From: Oopsacas minuta
Lineage: Eukaryota > Porifera > Hexactinellida > Lyssacinosida > Leucopsacidae
Direction of reading: 5' to 3'
Length of the DNA: 64,000 nucleotides
Assembly: GCA_024704765.1 (NCBI GenBank)
Contig: JAKMXF010000309.1
Span: forward strand, 287,887-351,886
Shown here: piece by piece, positions 22,915 to 34,684 of the stretch
Position numbering within the stretch: position 1 is the first letter of the stretch
How the letters are laid out: every line of letters starts with the position of its first letter
Notes under the pieces: model-generated
Database searches by the model: none
What the model was told of the DNA's origin: nothing
Seen by the model: the letters and a program-made list of their open reading frames with translations, nothing else
Position numbers and translations under genes: made by a program

Positions 22915-23865
22915 TCAAAGTTTTTTTAAGTTTTGAAAATCCTCTTTGCTTAAGTTTAATAAATCTAATAACTTCTGTGGATCTTCTCCAGTTGCCATGT
23001 CCATAAAATCTTTGGGCACTTTCCCTGCTAAATGTTTTGCATTCGGGTATATACCCTGTACTTCTTTCTTGCGAATTTTCACACCTTCCCATGGTCCGTT
23101 CAGTTCTTCCCAGGTGAATAATAGTGCGTCAGTTAGCTCGTTAAACGGTGAGAAATCGACCAAAATGACACTCATAATATCTGATTGTACGTAGCAGTCA
23201 AAGACACAGTTTGGGAGTAATATTTTCTTCTTCACTTCTGTAGCGAAAAATTTTGAAATTAGTTCCAAAACTTCCATTTCTATGTCAGATAGAAATGCGT
23301 AGTAATCTGAATGATTTCGTTGTGAAATGGCGATAAGATTCGAGTTTTTAACGAAACAACGGAATTCCAAAGATGTATCAATTTCTCGCCATTCTCTGAG
23401 CACCAAATAATGATCGAAGAGTTCCGCATTTTCTGCAACACTTAAAATGATATTTTCGCTTAAATCAAATGTTGAAATCGTATCAGATGACTTCAATAAA
23501 TCATAAATTTCATCGAACTTTTTGCATTTCAAAGAATTTCCAATTTTAATCCACGCGGCATCGCATGGAGCGCTCCAGTTCAATTTCGGAAATACGGACC
23601 CGCCCAATAACTTGACACATTTTGCGATCTCCACTTCCAAACTAGGAAAAGACGGTTCAATAATTTCATCTCCATAAGAAATATCTTCGTCAGAATCTTG
23701 GCTAGATTTCCCTGCGATGTACTCAATAAATTCTTTAGAGAGTTTAATAATCAAACTCGGAATTGTTAACTTTGCAAAAACAGGATACCAAACGTTGAAT
23801 TGAGCACAAAATAAGGACTTTGATAGATCTTCATTTTCTGGATTATTATCAGAATATTCTGCCAT
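22915..23865 (-). CDS. CDC123: CDC123, eIF2 assembly chaperone
   Basis: Intronless frame of 316 residues (human 336). N-terminus FNVWYPVFAKLTIPSLIIKL is the typical CDC123 opening. Also present are FPKLNWSAPCDAAWI, LREWREIDTSLEFRCFVKN, AISQRNHSDYYAFL and a C-terminal CVFDCYV...VILVDFSPFNELTDALLFTW block holding the ATP-grasp acidic residues. The family binds eIF2-gamma and drives assembly of the eIF2 trimer in the cytosol. It lies between the two collagen genes on the same strand, with no apparent functional link to them. Confidence 0.95.
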   Translation of the reverse strand: MAEYSDNNPENEDLSKSLFCAQFNVWYPVFAKLTIPSLIIKLSKEFIEYIAGKSSQDSDEDISYGDEIIEPSFPSLEVEIAKCVKLLGGSVFPKLNWSAPCDAAWIKIGNSLKCKKFDEIYDLLKSSDTISTFDLSENIILSVAENAELFDHYLVLREWREIDTSLEFRCFVKNSNLIAISQRNHSDYYAFLSDIEMEVLELISKFFATEVKKKILLPNCVFDCYVQSDIMSVILVDFSPFNELTDALLFTWEELNGPWEGVKIRKKEVQGIYPNAKHLAGKVPKDFMDMATGEDPQKLLDLLNLSKEDFQNLKKL

Positions 23866-24525
23866 TATATATCGCTTTATATATTCTGTGGATTAGAAAA
23901 TGTCAAGATTTTAAAGATTCGACAGCATAGCGGGCCTTTGAGCTGTGATATAACTGAATCATATCCAGTTATATCGAAGCTCAAAGGAGCGTGATAATTA
24001 CTTTGATATAAGAGGAGTTCTATATAACCCCGATTAAATATATGTCACTTTGACAAATTGTGACCATATTTGTACAATTTTACAACTCAATATAAGCGAG
24101 TATTTTGATATACAGTGAAACTTCGTTAATACGAACACCAACGGACGGGCAAAAATTGTTCGCTTTATCCAGAGTTCGTATTAAGAAGGTTCCACTGTAA
24201 TGGCGTTCGATATGACTGGAGTTTACTGTTTATTTATGTTCCCCCCCCTCTCCTCCCCTCTATTCTATTACCCTCTTGCACAAGTTGAACATTTTTTTTC
24301 ATAATATTTACATCTGATACAAACAAACAAAAATGAAGCTACACAATTGTATAATAAGAAACAGTGAATAATATAATAATACACAAATAATCAAGTATGT
24401 AAAGTCTTAGAAAATACAAACACGATTGTTTACAGTTGGTAAAACATAAACAAACACTAAAATTACTGTTGAACACCAAAAGTCCATTAATTAAAAGGTA
24501 AATAATTAATTTTGGACAAATTTGG
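23866..24525. repeat. Spacer with two adjacent MITE families
   Basis: About 23950-24112 belongs to the TTATATCGAAGCTC family. It abuts 24113-24200, which starts TACAGTGAAACTTCGTTAATACGAAC and ends GTTCGTATTAAGAAGGTTCCACTGTA, a pogo/mariner-like short element; related copies are near 36640 and 58090. The rest is AT-rich 3' flank of collagen gene B. Confidence 0.6.
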
Positions 24526-27500
24526 TTATTTTTGAGTCGTTCTAATACCGAAACACACTTCACTATTCGTGTTAAGCTTATGAGAACTTGGAAATGTAGC
24601 GATTGGAAGCTTATTCTGAAGATATTTTGGTTTTAGAAGTATTTCCTGGTTACTTGACTAGAGGGAAAATGGAGAAAATAAACTTAAAAAATTCAAAAAA
24701 ATTATGAGTAAAATTTGGAAACTGTTACTAACCTCCATGTCAAATTTACATTCCGAAACCTCAACTTGGTAACCAGGTAAATCGATCCTTTCAAGTCCGC
24801 ATGGGACTGTAATCTTCATGATATCTGATAGTAGTCCAAGATATCGCAACTGAGTTGATACAGCCGGGTTGTATTGAATCACTCCATTATCCTAAACGAA
24901 AATAAGGGTAAATTTGCTGGCTCAAAATCGCGAAATATAACACGACATACCAATCCAGTAATAGTTCCGTTCATGCATGAGAAGACAATTGAAGTCTGTG
25001 TGTCAATTTCCAAACTTTCGCAACCACAGGGCAAAGTATCGTAAGAAGAACCATCATTAGGATTACAATATGCAAACTTCTTGTCTGAAAATTTATTACC
25101 GACCATAAGCTCATCTTGATACCAATCTGCGCAACTCCTATAAATAGCAGAAAAAGTTTATTGTATAATTTACAAATTTAATTATTAATGTCTTACCTAA
25201 CAACGGGTAGACCGTTGTGGAATTCCATATGAGAGCTTGAGTATTTTCCACCACTACCACTTGATGCAGTACCAGGGGGACCTATTGAAATTAGTAATAA
25301 ATTGTGTACATTTCATAACAACTATATTATGTGAAAGGAATTTACCAGGAGGTCCTGGGGGTCCTTGTGATCCTGGAGGTCCATCACGTCCGTTAGAACA
25401 TGACGGTCCTGGTTGTCCAACGGGTCCTGGAGGACCTGGGGGTCCATTTTCACCATCGCGTCCAGGGAGACCAGTAGTTCCTGAAGGGCCCGATGGTCCA
25501 GAAGGTCCGGATGCTCCCGTATTTCCGGTATCACCTTGCAATCCGACTGCACCTGGATTTCCAGAATTACCAATGAACCCTTTGTCACCTTGATTACCCT
25601 TTGAACCCTTGTCTCCACGAGCACCATTTGCGCCCTTTGAACCAGTTAAGCCAGGAGATCCATCACGACCTAACAACGAGAAATATGTAGAGAATGTAAT
25701 ACAAATTTAACCAATTTTCTAAACTGAACTTACCTGCAGAACCTTGGGGTCCATCAGAACCAGCTCTTCCATCACTACCTGGGTTACCAGAGGCTCCAGG
25801 GGCACCATTCACACCAGTGGGTCCTGTAGGACCGGGGGGTCCAGGGGGTCCAGTTACACCTCTTTCACCAGTTATACCAGGAGTACCATCAACACCATTG
25901 AGACCTCTCTCACCCTGTAATCCAGTTAAACCAGAATCTCCAGAGGGACCTTGTTGTCCGGGGGGGCCTGGTGGTCCAGTTGCGCCACGAGTTCCTTCAG
26001 ATCCACGTGGGCCAGTGGGTCCATCTGGTCCTTGAGGTCCAATAGGTCCTGGGGGTCCAGGAGGGCCAGTACCACCGGGTGCTCCCTGTGAAAAAGAATA
26101 AATTATATCTGAAAATTAGTATTTTCATTTGCATGTTTGTTTTTTGTTACTTACAGCTGTTCCTTGTGGTCCAGTTGCTCCTGTAGTTCCAGTGAGACCG
26201 GGAGGACCGTCATCACCTTGACCACCATCTGAACCGGTAGCACCTGGATCTCCTCTATTTCCGTCGAGACCATCAGTACCTGCTGAACCAGGGGGTCCGG
26301 GGTTTCCATTTTGTCCGGGGGTGCCGTCACGACCTGGTACTCCTGTGTCTCCTGTGTCTCCTGATGGTCCTCTTGGTCCTTCAGTACCTGGTGGTCCTGG
26401 TGGGCCGCCTGGACCTGGTGCACCCTAAATATAGAAATTAATAATAAATAAGTAAAACTTTTGAAAAATAATTCATTGCAAAATCCCTGTATTTCACGTT
26501 ACAGGAAAATATCCAGAAATATAAAAAAAATTGTGAATTGGGATATAACTTACAGTTGGTCCAGTATCTCCAGAATTTCCTTGTTCCCCTGGACCTCCTG
26601 GGGGTCCTGAATCTCCAGTACTACCCTTCTCACCCTTCTCACCATCACCACCACCAGATCCTAAAGAACCGCTATCTCCAGATTGTCCGGGTGGTCCAAT
26701 ATCTCCTCGTTCTCCGACAGGTCCTACAGGTCCCTGTGGTCCAGGGGGTCCGGGGTTACCTGGTTGACCTTGATCTCCTTGTGGTCCATTTGGTCCAACT
26801 GGACCCTGTGGCCCTTGTGATCCCTATAATAAGTCAAAATATAAAACTGATACACAAATCAGACTAAAGAAATTTCTTAAGTTTTCACGGGTTAAATCAA
26901 ATACAGTCAACTCCCGTTATGTCAAGTGTGAAATTGTACAAATATGGTCCTAAACTGTCAAAGTACATATATATATATATATATCATCGGTCATTATTGG
27001 GTTCCCTTGAGCTTCGATATAACGGGAGCTAACTGTAATTATGTTTTGTAAATATTAACACACAAATTGTAAAAGATAGACAAATCAAAACTTACAGCTT
27101 GTCCGTTGCCTCCAGATGGTCCATCTTGTCCGGGGGGTCCGGTACCACCTGGCGATCCAACATCTCCTCGACTACCTGGGGTACCTGGTGCGCCATTTGA
27201 TCCGGGGTTACCTGATGAACCTGTTATACCAGTTGGTCCTGGGGCTCCATTGGGACCTTGTTCTCCTCTTATTCCAGGTGCACCAGTATCACCAATTAGT
27301 CCATCAAGTCCTGGAACACCATCAAGTCCAGGAGCTCCTACTTCTCCATCCGCTCCAGGATCACCTCCCTGGCCTGATTGACCTGCATCTCCTGGGAGTC
27401 CACGCCCACCTTGGGCTCCTTGGGGACCATCATTTCCGGGAATTCCATTAGGACCCTATTTTGTAATACAAAGTAAATTATGAAATACAAAAGTTTTTTT

Positions 27501-30463
27501 CGGAGAAATTTAACTTACAACTTCGCCTCCATCACCAGGGGGTCCATCATCTCCTTGAAGTCCAGGAGCTCCAGGAAATCCAGGCGGTCCATCAACACCT
27601 TGATCTCCATTGATACCTTGTATTCCTTGTATACCAGGCTCACCACGTGAACCCTTAGGTCCAATTGAACCATCGTCACCCTATAAAATAGCACAATATA
27701 AATATAAACAATAATAAACAACAAATAAATAAATAACTTACAGATGCTCCAGTTGGTCCAGGCTCTCCTTGTGCACCATCTACTCCAGGCTCACCGATAT
27801 TTCCTTGTTGGCCAGTTGGTCCAGCAGCACCTGCAGGTCCAGGAGATCCCTATAGATTAAATCATAAATTTGTAAGGAATAAATCTCAATTGTTGTTGTT
27901 TGTTTGTTTGTTCGTTGTCAAGGAAAGGATTCATTGTATGCTATTCTCAAATTGAAATTCCACATTTTTGAAGTAATCATAATTATATTTCTTTGTTGTT
28001 TTTATGAATATAAAGTAAACAAATAGTTGAAATCTCAAAATATACGTAGAGACTTGCTCTCAATTGCTACATGGGGTTACAAAGTATGCTGATTCCAAAA
28101 TTCGCACTTTTGAAGTGATTCATAACTAAATTTATTTGTTGTTTTTATGAATATAAAGTAAACAAACAATTTACTCACCACTAGTCCAGATTCACCTTGA
28201 GGACCTGGGTTACCACGATTGCCATTTGCACCTGGTATACCAGGACTTCCTGAATTTCCTGATCGTCCTGGATTTCCGGATGGGCCTGGGGGGCCTGGCT
28301 GACCTTGTGCACCTCTATCTCCACTCTCTCCTGTTGGTCCCTGACCACCGACTGGGCCCTGAGTACCATCTGAACCTCTGGGACCAACTGGCCCATCTTG
28401 ACCGTCTTTACCTGGTGGTCCAGCAGGTCCCTATTTGACATAAAATTCAATTACTATGAAATTAATATTTTAATTCCGATAATAAGGTATTCGTAAACAA
28501 CTCACTCTTGGTCCAATAGCTCCAACTTGTCCAGATACTCCTTGTCTTCCTTTCCTTCCTTTTTGTCCGTCTTCCCCATCTCTTCCTTCCGGCCCAGCCT
28601 CACCAGGGCCACCCTGACTTCCAGTTCTCCCTGTTGATCCGATGTCTCCAGGGGGACCTTGAGGTCCAGTTGCACCTGTTGCACCCTGTGAACCCGTGGT
28701 TCCTCGATCTCCTGGGGGTCCTCTACCTCCTGGAGCTCCAGTTGGACCTTGTGCACCCTCTGGTCCGATTATACCAACATCTCCTTGATCTCCCTTTGAA
28801 CCTTTCTCTCCCTAAAAGTAATAAGTTTTCATAAATGTGATTTTTGTCAATAGACACATTTGGGAATATTTGATTTTTCAAAAAGTGGAAAATAAGCGAT
28901 GTATTAACTTACAATTTGTCCGTCAGCACCAGACGATCCAGAAGCACCACCAATACCATCATTACCATTGGGACCTGGTTCACCAGCTGAACCCTTTAGC
29001 CCCCTTGTACCTTTGAAACCTCTAAGCCCTGCTGCTCCTGGGGGTCCGGTTACACCTGGAGGTCCTGGTGGTCCCTGTACTCCAGTGTTTCCATTGAGAC
29101 CAGCTGTACCTGGGGGGCCTGGTCGACCTTGACCACCTCGTGCACCACTTTGACCAGCTTGACCCTAAAGTTGTAAATAATCAAAAACTGCTTTGTAAAT
29201 ATATTATTGCTTCTCACACATGATTTACGTAATTCATAAGAAATTCCAGTTCGATTTTCTTGTGACAATATATAATATAAATTTATAGCGAGAACAGATT
29301 ATATTTGTATACAACTTACTGGTGATCCTGGTAGTCCCGCTGAACCTGGATCTCCTTTATCACCGGGATTACCATCTTGTCCTCTCAGTCCATTCTGACC
29401 ATCTCTACCTGGTAGGCCCTGTAATAAACAATAAATAAATAAATTCTCATAAATATCGATTATCAAAAAAACAAGATTCTTACAGCTTCTCCCTTTTGTC
29501 CTGTTTTACCGCTAGGCCCGTCAATACCAGTCAAACCGATTTCACCTTCAACACCCTGTAAGCCTGGAGCACCATCTTGTCCGGGTAGCCCCTAAAAAGG
29601 TGTGAAAATATGAATAATCATACGGGTATTTATAAATGCAAATACTTACGTCTTGACCTGGTTGTCCTGAAGGCCCTTGAGCTCCTGGCGAGCCAGCTGC
29701 TCCCTAAAAATACATATTATAAAATATGGATATATAAAGGTATAGTCTTGTGACGTCATTACACTTACCCCATTTCCTGATGGTCCTGTTGGTCCTGGGA
29801 AGCCTGGATCTCCTATTGTACCCTATTAGAAAATGAGAGTTATTAAATTGCAATTGTTGTCTGTGTGTCTGTCCGTTGTCAAGAAAGGATTTATGGTATG
29901 CTATTTTGAATTCGAATTTCGTAATGTCGCATAACTATGTATTTATCGGTTTATCAAGAAAGTAAACAGAATTATGTAAAACTAAATATATCGAATAGCT
30001 GATTCCGATTTTCACTCTTCTCAATTAGTCATATGTAAATGTATTTGTTGTTTTTATTAAAATATAGTAAACAAATTTTCGAAATCTCAAAATATTATTA
30101 TATATTTTAACAGTTTGGATTTTGTAGTTTGTTATGTTATAGTGTTTGTAAATTGTGAAAATTACTATTAAATTTTTTGTAAATTCAACTCACTGGCTCT
30201 CCCTTTTGTCCTGGATCTCCTGGTCCTCCTGGACTACACTATATGCAAACAAACATCAAATATATTCAAAACAAACAAACAAACAAACAAACACTCACCA
30301 CAACTCCGCCATTTGATCCAGATGCACCTGATGTCCCGGACTTTTCTATTTAGCAAGAGAACAATAAATTTCATATTTTAAGTGCAAATCTAATTTACTT
30401 ACGTTGAGCCCAAGCAGTTGCAAGTAAAACCGTGAGTAGTAATAGAATCCTAAATTTGGTCAT
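24526..30463 (-). CDS. Fibrillar-type collagen gene B, paralogue of gene A
   Basis: Signal peptide exon 30463..30403 ([20 protein letters not shown]), about twenty Gly-X-Y exons, then COLFI-like exons. Two exons counted at about 29823..29770 and 29706..29653 are exactly 18 codons (54 nt). The C-terminus reads [52 protein letters not shown] and ends KLPIATFPS...[10 protein letters not shown]: the same eight-cysteine plan as gene A. As in gene A, a 5' UTR intron ends directly before the start (TATAG|AATG). The helix is denser in GPP/GPQ triplets than in gene A. Secreted matrix protein. Exon boundaries in the repetitive middle were not individually verified. Confidence 0.9.
26902..27036. repeat. 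Palindromic MITE in a collagen B intron
   Basis: TACAGTCAACTCCCGTTATG at one end and CTTCGATATAACGGGAGCTAACTGTA at the other, with a (TA)n run in the middle (about 26970-26985). Confidence 0.6.
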
Positions 30464-31990
30464 TCTATATAGAGATAAAGGTAATTTTAAAATTACTATT
30501 CGTAGCAAGAAAATGTTGTTTCGTCTCGAATTGTATTTTAAAACTCACGTAAAAAGGGTGAAATTTTCCCTATAATCTTTCTCGTATCTTTACTGCCCCA
30601 ATAACATCTATTGGGAAATAAGTTGTTGAATCCTGAAATCAGTTTCTTGTCGTATTAAAACTGATCTCAACTTGTAGCAGATTTGGATAGAAAAAGTGAA
30701 GTAGAATGCAACTGTACAGTGCAAGATAATAATATATAGAAAGCTATACTAGCATAGTATCTTTCAACAATGCATTGCTCTAAAATATTAACTCGTCTAA
30801 AGTTATTGTATAGTAGAAATATGATATTATAAGATTCTATGTGTAGCGTACTAAGCCTGATATTGAATAGGTAGTAATTGCATTGTTGAAGTACATAGTC
30901 TATTATTACTAGAGAATTGTTGTAACGGCCGAATTTGTATGTCGATTGTGTTTGACTCAACCATAGGAATTGTATTGGTGACTTGATGCAGTTTAGTTTC
31001 CCGTTTTTGAAGTTTAATTTCGGGCAGAGATTGTGTTTGTTATTTTTTAGATAATATTTATACAATAAAATTGGTTGAAATACATTTGACTATTATCGTG
31101 AATTGTCGTATGAAGAGATAACCCCCCCCTCTCCATATATTCGCATTAGAATCAAATAAATCAGATAATCTGGAGTTATAATGCAAGTGTAAACTGGGAA
31201 TTATAGCGTCACAAAAATACAAAAAACTCCACTAAAAAATGACAAGGAAATTGCTAGAATATTTGCCGCGATATACTATTTTTAAGTTAGATAGAAGATT
31301 CGATCGTAAATGTTTATGTAAAAATGATTCGAACATACATACCTTCATTAGAAGTACAACTTCATACATCTTGTATATCAGCATCATATCTATAGTATAC
31401 AATAAAATTAATGTTATTAAGATAGTCTACGTGCTCTTCTAATTAAAACACTGACAATAATATTTCTAATACAACAACCTACTTGAACGACGAGTCAGTG
31501 GCGGATCCAGGATTTCAAGGGGTGTGAATTTTCGCGTTGCGAGCACTTTAAGGGTGTATGGGTATTTGCCAGATACAGTCAACTCCAGTTATATCGAACA
31601 CGGATATATCCAAATACCCGTTTATATCGCAGTCTGAAATTGTACAAATATGGTCACTATCCGTCAAAGTAACATAAAATTCATTGGCTATATCGAAATA
31701 ATTACCGCGGTCCCTTGAGCTTCGATATGACGGGGGTTGACTGGATATTGGTACGCCAACAAAAAAGCCGCTGACCAAATACACCCATTTGGATTTGACT
31801 CGTTCGCCATATCGAATTCAAATTATCCCCAATTTCCCATAATTCTAAAGAAAATAATAATCTTCAATACTAACACAACATGAGAAAGATAGTAACAGAG
31901 CAAGTTTTCAAGAAACGAGTAAACAGCACAGACAAACTGTAATGTATTATGTACATATGAATTCAGTGACTATGCTACATAAATACTTTC
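30464..31990. repeat. Spacer upstream of collagen B with one MITE
   Basis: A 5' UTR donor (TTAC|GTGAGT, near 30548) marks the collagen B leader exon. 31574-31743 is a full palindromic element (TACAGTCAACTCCAGTTATATCGAA; inverted arm ends GACGGGGGTTGACTG). Open frames at 30667-31065 and 31239-31442 show no recognisable protein. Nothing else is supported. Confidence 0.5.
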
Positions 31991-32791
31991 CTATTTCTCT
32001 TCAACTTCAACTGTTCCACGAATCTCCTTCGTAGCTCGTTGTGCGACCAAATCTGCTTTAGTCTTCTCCTCGTACTGACGTATGTCTTCCATTGTCATGT
32101 TGAACCATTCGTCCATCCATACGAACATTTGCCGGTGAGTACGTGTAAATAGCTTGCGTTGGAAATTTCCAATAAGATTTTCGGCTCTCGTTTGTAAGCC
32201 CCACCATTTGAACTCGGTGATTACAAGCTTGTAGGCACACATTATCGGTACGTGGGAATGTATGTAGTCCTTTTCCAGAGGCCCGCGGTTAGCTAGCACG
32301 GATTTATGCATTGCTGGATCCTCCGCTTCGTTATAACCGTAATGGTGTTGCTCGTTTACAATATCGATAATAATAATTTCGCGTTTTTCAAGCTGTTCTG
32401 GCGTGAGATCGTGGATATTTTCAATCGTGCCTCTATCGTTATCAACATGCTTGGTCGTGACACTCAGTATGAAATTATCCTTCATGTACCGTGGATTAGT
32501 TATAACAGTTTTGCAGTATGGGTAAGCATTCCAAGCCTCCTCATCAACTTCTAGGGAACCCTTTGGAGCAATGTATCTAACAAACTTAGGGACTTTCTGC
32601 TCTAAATGATAGAGTTTATGTGTGTATTGACCTTTTTCTGCGCCTTTTTCGTATGGTACGTTTTCTATAATTTCAACGCCATCTCCACCCCCGGTCTCAT
32701 TCATACTCACACGGGCCGTCGCGTAGAGCTGTCCGATTGGATATTCTTCAAGTTTGTAAGGAAGAATTATGCGGAATTCTTTGATGATCAT
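31991..32791 (-). CDS. PITPNA: Class I phosphatidylinositol transfer protein
   Basis: Intronless, 266 residues (human PITP-alpha/beta about 270). START-like lipid-binding fold with the class I landmarks: IIKEFRIILPYKLEEYPIGQLY at the N-terminus, NETGGGDGVEII, YEKGAEKGQYTHKLYHL, VPKFVRYIAPKGSL, the EEAWNAYPYCKTV strand, VLANRGPLEKDY, CAYKLVITEFKWWGLQ and the C-terminal MEDIRQYEEKTK helix. It carries PI and PC between membranes to feed phosphoinositide synthesis. The membrane-insertion tryptophans (KWWGLQ) are intact. Alpha and beta vertebrate forms cannot be told apart here. Confidence 0.96.
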   Translation of the reverse strand: MIIKEFRIILPYKLEEYPIGQLYATARVSMNETGGGDGVEIIENVPYEKGAEKGQYTHKLYHLEQKVPKFVRYIAPKGSLEVDEEAWNAYPYCKTVITNPRYMKDNFILSVTTKHVDNDRGTIENIHDLTPEQLEKREIIIIDIVNEQHHYGYNEAEDPAMHKSVLANRGPLEKDYIHSHVPIMCAYKLVITEFKWWGLQTRAENLIGNFQRKLFTRTHRQMFVWMDEWFNMTMEDIRQYEEKTKADLVAQRATKEIRGTVEVEEK

Positions 32792-33495
32792 TCTATCTAG
32801 CTTTTAATTAAATTTTGGGTAAAAACTGATTCATTTATACATATTTTTTTGTGCTATATACGTGAAGTGACCATTTTTGGGCACAAATTTGTAAGTTTGC
32901 AATTGGCTAAATTACTTCAAAATGACAATATTGCAAATTATATATACTTTGCAAAAATTATATTTAAGTATCCACAATTCAAGGAAATTATATCACTTCT
33001 AATTATAATTATTGCATGATTACCAATTTGATAGAGTAATCAGATATCATTTATTAGAGAAAAGAATTAATTAGGTATTTGAAACGTAGTTATTTTTAGT
33101 ACAGAACCTATAGGGAGATGCCCTAATGCAGCAGTTCCCAACCTTTTTCACCTCATATCCCAATTTTAATATATTTTGTGGACACCTTCATATAGAGTGG
33201 AATAGATCCTATGACTCCACTGTTGTCCGTGGACCACCAAGAGGACCCCAGGTTGGGAACCGCTGGAGCTGTCCTAATGGTGTGAACGATTTGCGAGGTT
33301 TCGTCAACCCATTCGTCCTGAGAAATCTAGTGGCTCGATTGACATGATTGATATATGGGTTTTGGGTGTAGATTTGTACCCGGGGTATAAATCTTTGAGA
33401 ATATTCTGGAATAATTACACACACATGCCTAATATATACACATTTGACAGTATTTACAATAAAATTCCCTTAAAATGTTAAAAAGTCTCAGCTCT
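32792..33495. repeat. Spacer with hAT-like MITE
   Basis: 33129-33265 starts CAGCAGTTCCCAACC and ends AGGTTGGGAACCGCTG, with GTGGAC blocks. The preceding sequence CTATAGGGAGATGCCCTAATG matches, inverted, an element end seen at about 47680 and 15380, so this hAT-like copy may sit inside another repeat. No gene. Confidence 0.55.
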
Positions 33496-34230
33496 TCAAT
33501 AGTCTGATGGAAAAGATCTCATCAAGATATTATCTTGTATTTCATTCTCTGAATTAACCTTGCTGTTAATATCTTTGCGATTAATAGGACGTGGTGATCT
33601 CGGTCTAGGAGGTGGGTTTTCTAACCCATCTTGGAAGGCTGGAACATCATCATCAAATGGATTAAATTGTATTTTAATTTTATTCCCTGGATTTTTCTTC
33701 GCTTTTGGAAAAAGGTTAGTTTTGGGTATCTCTATTACATCCACGGTTGATGTTCTTGCTAGCAGTGGACTGCGTTTGGAGGATAAACTTCCCAAAATTC
33801 CCTTACTTTTCAATTTACCATTAGTAGAATGTGTTAGAATATGCGAATTTAGTGTATTAATTACTTTTTCTTTTTCAGATAATTCTCGAATTAAATTACG
33901 GATGTCAACTTGAAATGCGTTCTTTTCGAGTTGCAATTCACGAATTATGAGATTTTGATCTTCGATTTTAGATTGCAATTCCTGGATTTTAATTGAACTC
34001 GTAGAGAAGGGATCAATCGAATTTTGCTTCAATTCGCAAATATTCAGTTTATTTGTTAGAGCTTCAAGTTCTTGATTTTTAATTTCTAACTCTAAGAGAA
34101 TATTTTCTTGGCTTTTATTCGAAACTGTGGCGCGTAGTTGACGAAATCTTGAACTTAGCCCTCCATAAGCCGATTTTAATTCCTCATATTCGAGTGATAA
34201 TTTATCGTAATCATTGTTTGTTGCAGACAT
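33496..34230 (-). CDS. Coiled-coil protein with DPF and NPF motifs, family not recognised
   Basis: Intronless, 244 residues, ATG 34230 (MSATNNDYDKL). Residues about 8-120 form a heptad-rich coiled coil (YDKLSLEYEELKSAYGGLSS; LEIKNQELEALTNKLNI; KIQELQSKIEDQNLIIREL). The second half is basic and disordered, with SIDPFST (DPF) in the coil break and KIQFNPFDDD (NPF), followed by PPPRPRSPRP. DPF and NPF are AP-2-appendage and EH-domain ligands in endocytic adaptors, so a trafficking adaptor is conceivable, but this is inference from short motifs. Confidence 0.65.
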   Translation of the reverse strand: MSATNNDYDKLSLEYEELKSAYGGLSSRFRQLRATVSNKSQENILLELEIKNQELEALTNKLNICELKQNSIDPFSTSSIKIQELQSKIEDQNLIIRELQLEKNAFQVDIRNLIRELSEKEKVINTLNSHILTHSTNGKLKSKGILGSLSSKRSPLLARTSTVDVIEIPKTNLFPKAKKNPGNKIKIQFNPFDDDVPAFQDGLENPPPRPRSPRPINRKDINSKVNSENEIQDNILMRSFPSDY

Positions 34231-34420
34231 GAATAATTCTGTAAAATTGGATTAAATGATTGAGTTTTGCTTAAAAATTCTGATAAAAAAACCTATTAAA
34301 GATTCACCTGTGGCCACATTATGAATAAAATGTTCATAGATTTTGTTGTTGGCATGAAAATTTACAAATTTGACTAGCAAAACTAGCATTTTAAGGCTAG
34401 AAATACTCCAGATGATCGCC

Positions 34421-34562
34421 ATGCTGTGTAACCCCACAAACGGGGTGTCAGGGACGCCGACAAATTCTTCCACATTTGTGGAGGTTCATTTATATGTAAT
34501 TAAGAATTTGTTTCTCTTTGGTTTTCACTATTTCCAAAGACCCATTTGTGGAGGCCTCACAT
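34421..34562. repeat. CCTCCACAAA-family MITE upstream of the coiled-coil gene
   Basis: Contains AACCCCACAAACGGGGTGTCAGGGACGCCG with the inverted arm TTTGTGGAGGTTC and a further TTTGTGGAGGCCTCACAT. It creates a spurious open frame at 34252-34473. Confidence 0.55.
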
Positions 34563-34684
34563 ATAAATTTACACAAATAATTTTCAATTATTTTACACCA
34601 CATAAGTATAGAATAAGCTTTATATAACATAGTTTGCGAAAATATAAAATAACCATCAGTTTGTATGAAGGAGCAGAGGGAGTG

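Noticed and set aside
22451..23092. 213-residue minus-strand frame overlapping the 3' end of CDC123
   Set aside because: It is in another frame over CDC123 and two MITEs.
25237..28834. Proline/glycine-rich plus-strand open frames across the collagen genes
   Set aside because: They are antisense readings of Gly-X-Y exons; splice signals and signal peptides support the minus strand only.
15425..29703. Short regularly repeated blocks that could be mistaken for a CRISPR or satellite array
   Set aside because: The periodicity is the 9-base Gly-X-Y codon pattern within exons, with no constant repeat or spacer.
30667..31065. 132-residue open frame
   Set aside because: AT-rich composition with no recognisable domain; likely the promoter or 5' flank of collagen gene B.
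31548..31784. 78-residue open frame
   Set aside because: Formed by reading through a palindromic MITE (31574-31743).
34252..34473. 73-residue open frame upstream of the coiled-coil gene
   Set aside because: It runs through a CCTCCACAAA-family MITE and has no protein-like features.
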